From Ahaetulla prasina (Eukaryota > Chordata > Lepidosauria > Squamata > Colubridae), in NCBI RefSeq assembly GCF_028640845.1, contig NC_080540.1, positions 137,863,920 to 137,927,919 on the forward strand: a stretch of 64,000 nt of DNA, written 5' to 3'. A program made the translations under genes and the position numbers. Below the pieces are notes generated by a model, which had not been told where the DNA came from, ran no database searches, and saw nothing but the letters and a program-made list of their open reading frames with translations. Position 1 is the first letter of the stretch. Every line of letters begins with the position of its first letter. Positions 51,801 through 59,130 of the stretch are shown in pieces.

Positions 51801-52241
51801 CTGCATTACTTCAGTGTTAGTAAATATATCGCATGTTTTAATGCTTTACAAATAAACCAAGGCCTGATAATTATTGAAAACAAAGAAACAAGCCTCCATG
51901 GAAAGAATGATTCTGCAAGCCTTTTCAATGGCGCAGCATGCAACATACAAGCTCTACGTCTACACTTTGCACCAATAAAATAGTCCATAATCTATATTAA
52001 TTTTCTTCTCTGCCTTATACTGCTAAAGTATCGAGCTATCAAAAGAACTGAAGCATCTAATACACCTCTAGGAGAAAAATCATAGCTTCATCTGGCTCCT
52101 TGACCTTCACCCTACTGCAGAGATTTTAGAGGAAATTACTACTCTAAAACTCCACAGGCCCCGTCCCTAAGCAAGTATCGTATTATCCACGCTAACCCGA
52201 GTCAAGAAACTCAACCGATCTCGCAAAGGGACAGCCGCCAT
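39279..52241 (-). CDS. TEPSIN: Tepsin, AP-4 complex accessory protein, complete, 13 exons
   Basis: Tepsin (ENTHD2) is an epsin-family coat protein that binds the AP-4 adaptor on trans-Golgi vesicles. Coding exons in order: 52241-52197, 50970-50898, 50537-50446, 50306-50213, 49073-49015, 48901-48823, 47245-47180, 46361-46158, 44787-44616, 43910-43797, 42597-42519, 41449-41315, 39809-39279. All junctions are GT/AG and in phase, giving 580 residues plus a TAG stop; human tepsin is recalled as shorter. The start is the ATG of [12 protein letters not shown], which matches the recalled human N-terminus. Recognisable blocks are [16 protein letters not shown] (ENTH), [28 protein letters not shown] and LFAGMELIA. 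The exon 1 donor is GGGTTAGC, a GT with a weak +3 base. The gene shares a promoter with NDUFAF8. Confidence 0.96.
39970..40270 (-). mobile_element. BovB (RTE clade) LINE 3' fragment
   Basis: Read on the minus strand, the sequence follows the C-terminal end of BovB ORF2: a FGHL-like start, then degraded forms of RMRWLD and WRAAIHGVAKSRTRLSD. At DNA level the match to the well-known ruminant BovB/ART2 block is clear, for example GTTCAGTTGCTAAGTC and TGGAGTTTGCCCAAA on the plus strand. It lies in the last TEPSIN intron in sense orientation. BovB is the textbook case of horizontal transfer between squamates and ruminants. Confidence 0.85.
40630..40820 (-). mobile_element. tRNA-derived SINE (Sauria-type), copy 1
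   Basis: The minus-strand body contains AGTTCTAGTCTTGC (box-B-like), then a CTGGC/AGAGAATG stretch and GGGCAAACCACTTTGG. These match the recalled squamate SINE whose 3' end is shared with BovB. The head is decayed. It lies in the last TEPSIN intron, 360 bp from a BovB fragment, its presumed partner. Confidence 0.55.
40926..41198. mobile_element. hAT MITE, 273 bp, 7-of-8 duplication
   Basis: The ends are CAGGGATGTCAAACTTG and TTGAGTTTGACACCCCTG. The flanks are CTATATGC (40918-40925) and CTATATGG (41199-41206). The interior is GC-rich and noncoding. It lies in the last TEPSIN intron. Confidence 0.83.
41515..42040 (+). mobile_element. Solo LTR, 526 bp, with 5-bp target duplication
   Basis: It starts TGTTGTGCC and ends GGACACGACA, and is flanked by AGTAC at 41510-41514 and 42041-42045. 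A TATA box TATATAAA sits at 41859-41866, so the LTR reads on the plus strand, antisense to TEPSIN, in the intron between exons 42597-42519 and 41449-41315. The GC-rich left half gives an open frame of 102 codons with no recognisable protein. Five-bp duplications fit Ty3/gypsy-type or some retroviral elements; the class is not certain. Confidence 0.8.
42900..43573. mobile_element. Palindromic MITE, copy d, split by a SINE
   Basis: The left piece is 42900-42973 and the right piece about 43246-43573; the SINE 42974-43241 sits between. The ends CAGGTAGACCTCGACTTAC and GTTGAGGACTATTTG are recognisable. It lies in a TEPSIN intron. Confidence 0.8.
42974..43241 (-). mobile_element. tRNA-headed SINE with L2-type 3' hairpin, inserted in a MITE
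   Basis: On the minus strand it reads GGGGCCTCTGTGGCTCAGAC (box A), GGTTCAAGCCCCAC (box B), a CORE-like block (AAAATGAGGACCCAGATTG), then the hairpin at 43028-43002 and (AAAT)n. It splits the palindromic MITE 42900-43573. It lies in a TEPSIN intron, sense orientation. Confidence 0.85.
44142..44475 (+). mobile_element. 3' end of the same LINE family as 23.3-24.9 kb
   Basis: The sequence closely repeats 24705-24950: the end of the reverse transcriptase frame (VVNAWN-like, then LTPFLRGL), the stop with ATAAGGGGC, and a 3' UTR ending in ATGACAAAATAAAATAAA plus an A-run. It is a 5'-truncated insertion, as target-primed reverse transcription gives. It lies in a TEPSIN intron, antisense to the gene. 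Confidence 0.78.
44872..45255. mobile_element. Palindromic Tc1/mariner-like MITE, copy e
   Basis: The left end is diverged (CAGACAGTCTGTCACGAAC); the right end GTCAAGGACTACCTG is intact. The element begins 85 bp upstream of TEPSIN exon 44787-44616, so it abuts the splice acceptor region. Confidence 0.75.
45582..45662. mobile_element. hAT MITE, 81 bp, same family as 20068-20142
   Basis: It starts CAGGGGTATCCAAACTTGGC and ends TTTTGGAGACCCCTG. The flanks are ACTTAGGG and ACCTAGGG (7 of 8). It sits between two palindromic Tc1/mariner-like MITEs in the TEPSIN intron above exon 44787-44616. Confidence 0.78.
45752..46082. mobile_element. Palindromic Tc1/mariner-like MITE, copy f
   Basis: It starts CAGGTAGTCCTTGACTTAC and ends TCAAGGACTACCTG, with TA on both sides. 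It lies 76 bp below TEPSIN exon 46361-46158, close to its donor. Confidence 0.82.
46701..46738. repeat. (GAACA)n microsatellite
   Basis: Seven to eight GAACA units lie in the TEPSIN intron above exon 46361-46158. Confidence 0.9.
47475..47582 (-). mobile_element. tRNA-derived SINE (Sauria-type), copy 2, head part
   Basis: On the minus strand it reads GGGGTAGTGGTTAAGGTGCT (box A region), then GAGTTCTAGTCCTGCC (box B) and AAGGCAGG. The 3' half is missing. It lies in the TEPSIN intron above exon 47245-47180, in sense orientation. Confidence 0.6.
48094..48597. mobile_element. hAT MITE, 504 bp, perfect 8-bp duplication
   Basis: The ends are CAGGGGTGAAAT and ATTTCACCCCTG. GTTCAACA flanks it at 48086-48093 and 48598-48605. 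Inside are tandem copies of a GGTGGTCAGGTGACTGAAT unit, a repeated GGCCCCGGTCTACCAATTGC unit, and several CTACCGG strings. It lies in a TEPSIN intron. Confidence 0.87.
49281..49503 (-). mobile_element. CORE-SINE (MIR-like), full length
   Basis: On the minus strand: GAGCCATGGTGGCGCAGTGG (box A), a decayed box B, the CORE (CCCAGATTATTGGGGGGC) and the tail. It lies in TEPSIN, sense orientation, above exon 49073-49015. Confidence 0.83.
50213..52241 (-). other. TEPSIN: Tepsin N-terminal ENTH-domain exons
   Basis: Exons 1-4 encode about residues 1-100, the ENTH/epsin-type helical domain. Visible pieces are [46 protein letters not shown] and [14 protein letters not shown]. Tepsin's ENTH domain is known to lack the usual phosphoinositide-binding helix 0; the short N-terminus before the first helix fits that. 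Codons split cleanly across the junctions (A|AG gives the lysine before ISHES). Confidence 0.9.
50971..52196. other. TEPSIN intron 1, nothing seen
   Basis: This 1.2 kb AT-rich intron links the promoter-proximal exon to the ENTH exons. I see no repeat family or second exon in it. Confidence 0.5.
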
Positions 52242-52634
52242 GGTGACTTCCGGGTTCAGCCATACGCTTCAACACCCCGCCTCCTGGGACGCTGGGTACG
52301 CCAATCGAACGACGACCCTGTCCCGATCCAGCCAATCACGTGCTTCGGTAAACAGCTGTCTCTGTCGTCATCGGACGCCGCCAGCGAACGGCGAGAGCCA
52401 AGACCCGCGGTTTTCCATTTCTCGTCCAATTGGAAGCGCCTGGCGCAGAACGGGACCCAATCAGGGGAGAGGGAGCGTGGAGCCGTTTCCCCAGTCGGAA
52501 AGCGGGGTCGTGTTTAAGGCCCGGCTTGAGGCCGACGGCGGTTAAGAGAGCGCTGCTTCAGGGAAGCTGCTTCGAGCCTGGTTATGTCCGCTCCCAGCCG
52601 ATAACTAGGGAGGCTGGCTTTTACTCTTCCGATT
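52242..52634. promoter_or_regulatory. Bidirectional promoter of TEPSIN and NDUFAF8
   Basis: The two start codons face away from each other 393 bp apart, in GC-rich sequence. CCAAT boxes lie at 52301-52305, 52332-52336, 52426-52430 (in the palindrome CCAATTGG, so it reads on both strands) and 52457-52461. An E-box CACGTG at 52337-52342 directly abuts the second CCAAT. An ETS-like CTTCCGG lies near 52248. No TATA box is seen. Multiple CCAAT boxes and an ETS site without TATA are typical of divergent housekeeping promoters. Human TEPSIN and NDUFAF8 are also head to head. Confidence 0.85.
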
Positions 52635-53170
52635 ATGTCCAGTCGAGCAGTCTGGGAACGCGTCCGAGCGAGGGTGCAGCGCTTCCCTGAGCTGCTGGCG
52701 AGTTGTGGGGAGCAGGTAGGGGGTCCGGAAGGGGCAGATTGCAGGGGCAGCATCCCAGTCGCCTCAATCAGTATATATAAGCATAAGTATGTAATAACTA
52801 TAAGAAATTGGATACAATCACAGGGAACATTAGGACAGGAACGGTAGGCACGTTGGTGCTCTTATGCATGCCCCTTACAGACACACAGTCAGCATTTATT
52901 AAATATAATAAATAAATAAAAATATTAAATATTAAATAATAATAAATAGCATTTATTATTATTATTAACAATATTAATATTAATATTAAAAATAAAAATA
53001 ACACCAGCGGAACTGCAAAAAACTACACTACTTGGAACATCGTACAACTTAAGGTACTTGGTTGATACCTAGGATGCTGGCAGCAACCCGTATCAACCAT
53101 TAGCACCAGTCAATGGTATTTGTGATATATTTTTGAACGTTCAGTTGACTGAGTTGCATGTTTAATAAAC

Positions 53171-53207
<37 letters not shown>

Positions 53208-56200
53208 ATAGTACATCTTAAGAAGCTATTTGGTTGATACCTAGGATGCTGGCAGCAACCCGTATCAACCATCAGCGCCAGTGATATTTGAGATACATTT
53301 TTAAATGTTCAGTTGATTGAGTTTCATGTTTAAAGAATAAAAGTTTAATAATAATAATACAATAATAGTTTCCATCCTGTAACAGCATCAAACATCCAAA
53401 TCTGCCTATCCCAGATCCTTGGTAAGGACTCGATAGGTAAACAAAAAATGCCAAACCCAGTCTGAATATCTGGCTGACTGTGCAATGATCAGTAATAACA
53501 ACAGCAACAATAATAATATAGGAAAGGGAAGCTAGATGGGTTGCGCTCCTGGTGGGAAGGGAGTAAAGAGTTTTAGGTAGTGTCAATCACCTATTTAACA
53601 TCCCGATGTTTTTCAAACTTGTCAACTTTTGAGACGTGTGAACTTCAGCTCCCAGAATTCTCCAGCTATGGAGCCCCAGAATTTCCCATAATGTCTGGGA
53701 ATTGTGGGAGTTGAAGCCTACACATCTTAAAACTTGACAAGTTTAACTAATAAAAGAAAACATTTATTGACAAGTTCGAAAAACATTGACTTACAGAACT
53801 AAGCTGCATGGGTCTTGGGATCATCGATATGCTGTTCCTACTCAATTCTACGTCTCTTCCATGTTAGGGAAGTGAGGCTGTTCAAAGGGTGGCTCAGTGC
53901 CCTAGAAGCTATAAGGTCTTGGATGGGGAGGAGCTGACTGCAATTCAACCGTAGCAAGACAGAAGGGTTGTGGGTCTTTGTGTTCCTCCCCCCTGCCCCC
54001 ACTGGACTAGAGAGTTGACATTTCTGACTCTGGATGGGGTAACATTTAGGGGCCCTCCTGGAAGAGCAGGTGACAGCTGTGCTGGAAGGGAGGACTTTAC
54101 ACAAATTTTGAGCACCAATTGCACCCATTCATACCTTAGTCACTTCCCATTTGGATTACTGCAACACATTTTATATGGGGCTGCACTTGAAGACCATTTG
54201 GAAGCTGCAACTGGTTCAGAATGCAGGGGCACACAGTTTAGGATGCCCTGCACCTGATTAACACTGTGGTTGCGTGAGCTGCAGTAGCTCCCAGTTACTT
54301 TCTGGATGCACTTTAAAGTGCTGGTTATCATCATCTTTAATACACTGTATATGGCCCAAAGATGGATTATTGGAAGAACTGCCTCTCTCTGCCCATCCTA
54401 CTAGGATGGATGGATGGATGAATGGATGGGCGGACGGACGGACAGACCCACCCACCCAATCTTACACAATGTAAGCCACCCTGAGTCTTCGGAGAAGGGC
54501 GGGATATAAATGTAAATAAATAAATAAAAAATCTAGATTCCCTCCCTTAAATGTTGTCAGTTGATGGGCCCTCAAAGGTACACCTCAGTGGCCACTACAT
54601 AGCTGCCTATATGAGAGATTCCTACCCTTTTAGCCTTCCAGAAGGTCATGAAGCGCTTATTGTTGCTCTGACAATTGGACCAAGATGGGGTTGAATTGGG
54701 AGGCTGTTTGGTCTGGAACCTGAAGGGAAGGGTATTTTTGTTTTATCAGTGTTTTTATGGATTGTGAACTGCCTAAAGTCATGAAAAGCAACCACATAAT
54801 AATTCCCAAAAGTAAGGAAGTAAATAAAATAAATGTCAGAAAGAGAGAGAGAGAGTGTGTGTGTGTGTTAGTCCTTTAAGGTGTGACTGCTGTCTGTTCA
54901 GGATCCTGTCCCTTTCTGAACTGGTGCATGCAGGCATGTATTTGTATGTATTCCCTTTTTTTAAAGGGAGAGCACTGCACAGTTTGCCTTTGCTGTGCTG
55001 GGGAAAAGATCCTCCTATCAGGGTGAATTGTCTTGCAAGGTCTGAATAAAACAGAACAGTATGAATTAATCCTATTCCTTTGAGTAAAATTTGGCAGATT
55101 AGAAATCTCTAGGTGGCTTAAAAGCCAAAGTGGAACAAATTGGAAAAACCAAATACCCGTATATACTCGAGTATAAGCCGAGTTTTTCAGCACGTTTTTT
55201 GTGCTGAAAAACGTCCCCTCGGCTTATACTCGAGTATATACGGCTTATACTCGAGTTTTTTTTTTTCTTCTTTTTTTCACATTATACCGGATGGTGCAAA
55301 CTTGGCGGGCTTTTGCATTAGCGCGGGGAAGCCCTGCCGGTGCAGTGAGAGGGCGGGGCGGGGGAGCCGCCAGCCTTCTCGGCTGAGGGAGGGAGGCTTT
55401 CCCTGACCGGTAGCTGCCTCATTTCCCTCCCTCGGCTTATACTCGAGTCCCCAGTTTACCCCAGTTTTTTGGGGTAAAATTGGGGACCTCGGCTTATACT
55501 CTGATCGGCTTATATTCGAGTATATACGGTACATACCCAGACCAGAATAGTACATTATTATGTCCATGGTATCTCATAAGCACTGTGCCTGGGGACTATT
55601 AAACTTTTGTTATTAATAAAAAAATATTTTAAGCTACAAACAAAAACCTCCAAAACCAGGACATGTGAAAAGTAACAGTAAAATAAAATTCCATATAGCC
55701 TAAAATTGAGATAATATTTATTAAACATGTACTTACTTATAACTCCTAGTGACTTATTAAAGAATATAGGTCTCTGGTTATATCTTTGTATTCTTAAGCA
55801 TCTGGATTATTACTGCAGTAAAGGCCTACAAAGATAAAACTTGCTTAGGGTTTACCAGAGTTTTAATGTGCTTTTACAGTCTGCATCTAATTAGAGCTGA
55901 TATTTGCAGGCCTCAGTTTATGGCAAATGTGTTGCTTCCAATACTACTGAACATGGAAACTTGAAAAAGGATGTGTGTGCCAAGGAATTTGCAATGTTGA
56001 TGGATTGCTTCACAGAGGCTGTGAGTTGTTTGCATTTTGTTTTTCATTTCACATGGTTAACTTTTCATTTGGGATCCGGTTTGGAGCAAAACATGTTATA
56101 AATAAAGAGGTATATAAAGTAAATACACAATAAAAATGTACTGTTGTCCTCTTTTCTATTTTTGGTAGCTGGAAATGTAGAAAGCTGATCAAGAAATCAT

Positions 56201-57963
56201 GGAAACAATCTTAGTTTACAGGCATAGGACGTTAAAGTTCTCTCCATTTCCCCCTCCCCCTTATTAAAATAAAAGTTCACTTACTGCAAAGAATTTATAG
56301 CACCTACAAATTGAAAGGAAGTTCAGTAGTAAATGGCATCAGCAGCTGCCAGAACTTTTCTTTTAGGATTACCACACTGAATTGTTCTTTCTTGTCTGTT
56401 GTACATTTTTACAGCTTTTAGGATGTAGCGTCTTTCAGAGTGTCCAAAAACTTCAGACTTGTAAGAAGGCATCTGTTTATACAGATAGTCCTTGGGTTAC
56501 AACCATAACTGACCCATTTAATGACCTAGATAGTCCTTGGGTTACAACCATAACTGACCCATTTAATGACCTTCCTTGCCACATTTAAGTGAATCACTGC
56601 AGATGTTAAGCTAGTTACGTGGTTATAAAGTGAAGCTGGCTTCCCCCTTGACTTTGCTTGTCAGAAGGTCGCAAAAGGGGATCACATGACCCCGGGAGAC
56701 TGCGACCATCATAAATACATGTCAGTTGCTAAGCATCCAGATTTTGATCACATCACTATGGGGATGCTGCAATGGTCTTAAAGGTGAAAAACAGTCAAAA
56801 GTCACTTTTTTTTCTGTTGTAACTTCAAACAGTCACTAAGGGCCTCTGGTGGCTCAGACTGCTAAGACAGTCTGTTATTAACAGCAGCTGCTTGCAATTA
56901 CTGCAGGTTCAAGCCCCACCAGGCCCAAGGTTGACTCAACCTTCCATCCTTTATAAGGTAGGTAAAATGAGGACCCAGATTGTTGGGGGCAATAAAAAGT
57001 TGACTTTGTATATAATATACAAATGGATGAAGACTATTGCTTGACATAGTGTAAGCCGCCCTGAGTCTTCGGAGAAGGGCGGGATATAAATGCAAATAAT
57101 AAAAAGTGAATGGTTGTAAGTTGAGGACTACCTGTATTTGAAATTCAGGGGTTGGTAAGACTACCCCTGACTACCTGTATTTGAAATTCAGGGGTCTGCT
57201 AATCAGTCCTGTTGCTAGAAAACCACATTACCCAACAGAAACATGTGAACTTATCTGAAACTTACTGGTGCTATCGTGGGATTGTGTTCATTTAGTTATA
57301 TCTTAGTTTGACCAAAAAAATTTCTGAAAGAAACTACCAGAGATAAAAAAAACTCTCTGTGATTTTCTTTGGGACAAGCTTATCCCTCTTAATATGGAAG
57401 TTAGGAGAATCTATGTATTTAGATATACAGGTAGTCTGTGACTTACAACCACCATTGCTAAGCATGGCAGTTTTTCAGTGAGTTGTGCCGTTTCACTTTT
57501 TTTTGCCATGATTGTTAAGCAAATCACTGCAGTTGTTAAGTGAATCTGATTTTCCGCCATTGACTTTGCTTGTCGGAAGCCAGCTGGGAAGGTTACGTGA
57601 CCCTGGGACACTGCAACTGTCGTAAATACATGCCAGTTGCCAAGCGCTCCAATTTTGATTGCATGACTAGGGGGATGCTGGAATGATTCTAAGTGTAAAA
57701 ACTGATCATGTCACTTTTTTTCAATGCCATTATAACTTCAAATGATCATTAAATGAATGGTTGTAAGTCAAGAACTACCTGTACCATATTTGCATTACAT
57801 ATTAAAGTATTATAAGAATGATAGCAGACAACTGATCCGTTTCAAAATCTCATTGGCCTTATGCTACAGGATATATTGATAGGAATATATTTACATAATT
57901 CTTAATATTTATTCTAACAAAATTGATCTTTCTTTGCAGGCAAAAAAGAATGTAAAGACTTGA
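52635..57963 (+). CDS. NDUFAF8: NDUFAF8, complex I assembly factor, complete, 3 exons
   Basis: NDUFAF8 (C17orf89) is a small mitochondrial protein that works with NDUFAF5 in complex I assembly. Exons are 52635-52715, 55910-56020 and 57940-57963, with GT/AG junctions and all introns in phase 0, giving 71 residues and a TGA stop (human is 74). The product begins [20 protein letters not shown] and has a twin CX9C fold: Cys-x9-Cys spanning exons 1 and 2 (C at residues 24 and 34), then [11 protein letters not shown]. Such proteins use the Mia40 disulfide relay, although NDUFAF8 acts on the matrix side. Exon 3 codes for only seven residues (AKKNVKT). The first intron is 3.2 kb and the second 1.9 kb; both are full of repeats. 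Confidence 0.95.
52885..53360 (+). repeat. Two tandem copies of a LINE-like 3' end embedded in TAA repeats
   Basis: A unit with TTGGTTGATACCTAGGATGC and GCAGCAACCCGTATCAACCA occurs at 53057-53168 and again at 53230-53340. Each copy ends in a long (AAT)n run (53169-53206; 53344-53366), and an AT-rich block precedes the first. The layout resembles non-LTR elements of the R4/Dong type that target TAA repeats, but the clade is a guess. It lies in NDUFAF8 intron 1. Confidence 0.55.
53615..53746. repeat. Hairpin repeat with long inverted arms
   Basis: The arms AAACTTGTCAACTTTTGAGA and TTAAAACTTGACAAGTTT, with CTCCCAGAATTC inside, belong to the same group as 35043-35157. It lies in NDUFAF8 intron 1. 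Confidence 0.65.
53840..54530 (+). mobile_element. Decayed L2-type LINE 3' part
   Basis: Frames at 53930-54260 recall the L2 end: an [17 protein letters not shown] stretch near 53940, then a decayed LDYCNTLYMGL-like stretch at about 54150. The copy ends at 54476-54530 with the same hairpin as the L2 at 35-37.5 kb (stem CCACCCT...AGGGCGG), followed by (TAAA)n. A (GGAT)n run at 54405-54440 interrupts it. It lies in NDUFAF8 intron 1 in sense orientation. Confidence 0.7.
54405..54440. repeat. (GGAT)n/(GGAC)n microsatellite
   Basis: GGAT units followed by GGAC units lie inside the decayed L2 copy in NDUFAF8 intron 1. Confidence 0.85.
54841..54868. repeat. (GA)n(GT)n compound microsatellite
   Basis: Seven GA units followed by seven GT units, in NDUFAF8 intron 1. 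Confidence 0.85.
55157..55531. mobile_element. Palindromic MITE with nested CTCGAGTATA arms
   Basis: It begins CCGTATATACTCGAGTATAA and ends with its inverse TTATATTCGAGTATATACGG, flanked by TA(C). The unit GGCTTATACTCGAG recurs several times inside, so many hairpins are possible. The centre is T-rich, then GC-rich. It is most likely a Tc1/mariner-type MITE. It lies in NDUFAF8 intron 1, about 380 bp before exon 2. Confidence 0.7.
56482..57134. mobile_element. Palindromic MITE, copy g, split by a SINE, left end duplicated
   Basis: TA flanks both ends. The first about 44 bp (AGATAGTCCTTGGGTTACAA and on) occurs twice in tandem (56483-56526 and 56527-56570). The SINE 56840-57107 interrupts it near the right end. 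It lies in NDUFAF8 intron 2. Confidence 0.8.
56840..57107 (+). mobile_element. tRNA-headed SINE with L2-type 3' hairpin, inserted in a MITE
   Basis: This is the same family as the SINE at 42974-43241: GGGCCTCTGGTGGCTCAGAC (box A), GGTTCAAGCCCCAC (box B), CORE-like block, hairpin at 57056-57082 and an AAATAATAAAA tail. It splits the MITE 56482-57134 in NDUFAF8 intron 2, sense orientation. Confidence 0.85.
57428..57781. mobile_element. Palindromic Tc1/mariner-like MITE, copy h
   Basis: It starts CAGGTAGTCTGTGACTTAC and ends GTAAGTCAAGAACTACCTG, with TA on both sides. It is intact and lies about 160 bp upstream of NDUFAF8 exon 3. Confidence 0.82.
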
Positions 57964-58014
57964 AATGGATACTGATGGCAAATCTGGGATTTATAGTTAT
58001 TTTCAGCACAGAAG

Positions 58015-58020
58015 AATAAA
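58015..58020 (+). terminator. Candidate NDUFAF8 poly(A) signal
   Basis: AATAAA lies 52 nt after the NDUFAF8 stop. A second AATAAA at 58443-58448 could give a longer 3' UTR. Which one is used cannot be told from sequence. Confidence 0.4.
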
Positions 58021-58974
58021 GAACTTTCCATCTGTCGTTATATTGAGGTCCAGAAATGGAATATTTCCCAATGTGCCAAGAGCTAATGGCTTTTCAATTT
58101 ATGCATGTGTGTACTATAAGCACATTCTGGAAAACTTTTTTAAAATGTAAAATTCAGTGTGTGGGGGTTTTAATTTAAACATGGGATGAGCAGTATAATT
58201 TTTCAGAGTGGCAAGAGGCAAAGTTCAAGGCTGAGAATTATAAAGCCAGAAAATATATAAATACCATTTAATTCAGATTTTTGTAATGTTAGAATTTCTA
58301 TTAGCAAATATGTCAGGTTCCCTTTGGTAAAATATGACATTAATATACCAGCGGCCTTTTCCTATCAGTGGAATGTCTGTTAAATTAGCTACTTATACCA
58401 ATTTTGCCCTGAGGATTTACTAATTCCCTTCTTATTTACAGGAATAAAATAAGATACTCCTGTAGATCTTGCTTAAGCTACTTTATATTGTTAATTCCAG
58501 CTCCTGAAAATCTGGGGCAAAGAAAGCCCAAAGTGGCCAACTCTCTAACAGTCATTGGTCATTTACCCAAAAATATCCAGTTATGGTATATAAAAAATCC
58601 TGATATTTGCAACTTTGAATATTTGATTTCCCTTTGGAATATGAATTTCCTCACTAAAGCTTTGGGGAAAAAAATCTAATCAGTGAAATTGCCTAAGGAC
58701 CAAAATGTGTTTGCGTATATGTGCCAAGGTTCCACAGAACAGCTCAAAATCTGACTAGTAATAATATGAAGATTGGGACAAAGCTGTTCCTCTTGGTTGA
58801 CTAGGAACGTTAGGCCTCCATGTTAAGGTTCCAGACTTTTCTAAAACTCCTAAGGGATTTGTCGGACTCTGCTCAGATCTAGAGACAAATATCAACTAGA
58901 TGGATTTCTAAAATGTAACTTTGGTCACAAAACACAAATGTTTATCTTTGTATTGTTTGTGGAAATATTAAATG

Positions 58975-59130
58975 GAAGCAGTTTGGTCTAGTTATTAAGG
59001 CCCCAGGCTAGAAATCTGGAAATTGTGAATTCTAAATTGTGCATTTTAAATTCTAAATTGTGAATTTCACGCCCTACGCATGAAAGCCAGCTGGCTGATC
59101 TTGGGTCAGTCACTCTTGGCCCATAATGTC
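58975..59130 (+). mobile_element. tRNA-derived SINE (Sauria-type), copy 3
   Basis: The plus strand has GGTCTAGTTATTAAGG (box A-like), a duplicated AATTCTAAATTGTG stretch replacing box B, then GCATGAAAGCCAGCTGGCTG and CTTGGGTCAGTCACTC. It lies about 1 kb downstream of NDUFAF8, outside the coding genes. Confidence 0.55.

Noticed and set aside
56840..56925. tRNA-like sequence with A and B boxes, as also in the other SINE heads
   Set aside because: It is the head of a SINE: it continues into a CORE block and an L2-type tail, with no complete cloverleaf. No true tRNA gene was found.
3981..57781. Recurrent 350-390 bp repeats that could suggest an array-type system such as CRISPR
   Set aside because: The copies are dispersed, palindromic and TA-flanked, which is a MITE pattern; there is no short-repeat/spacer array and the genome is eukaryotic.
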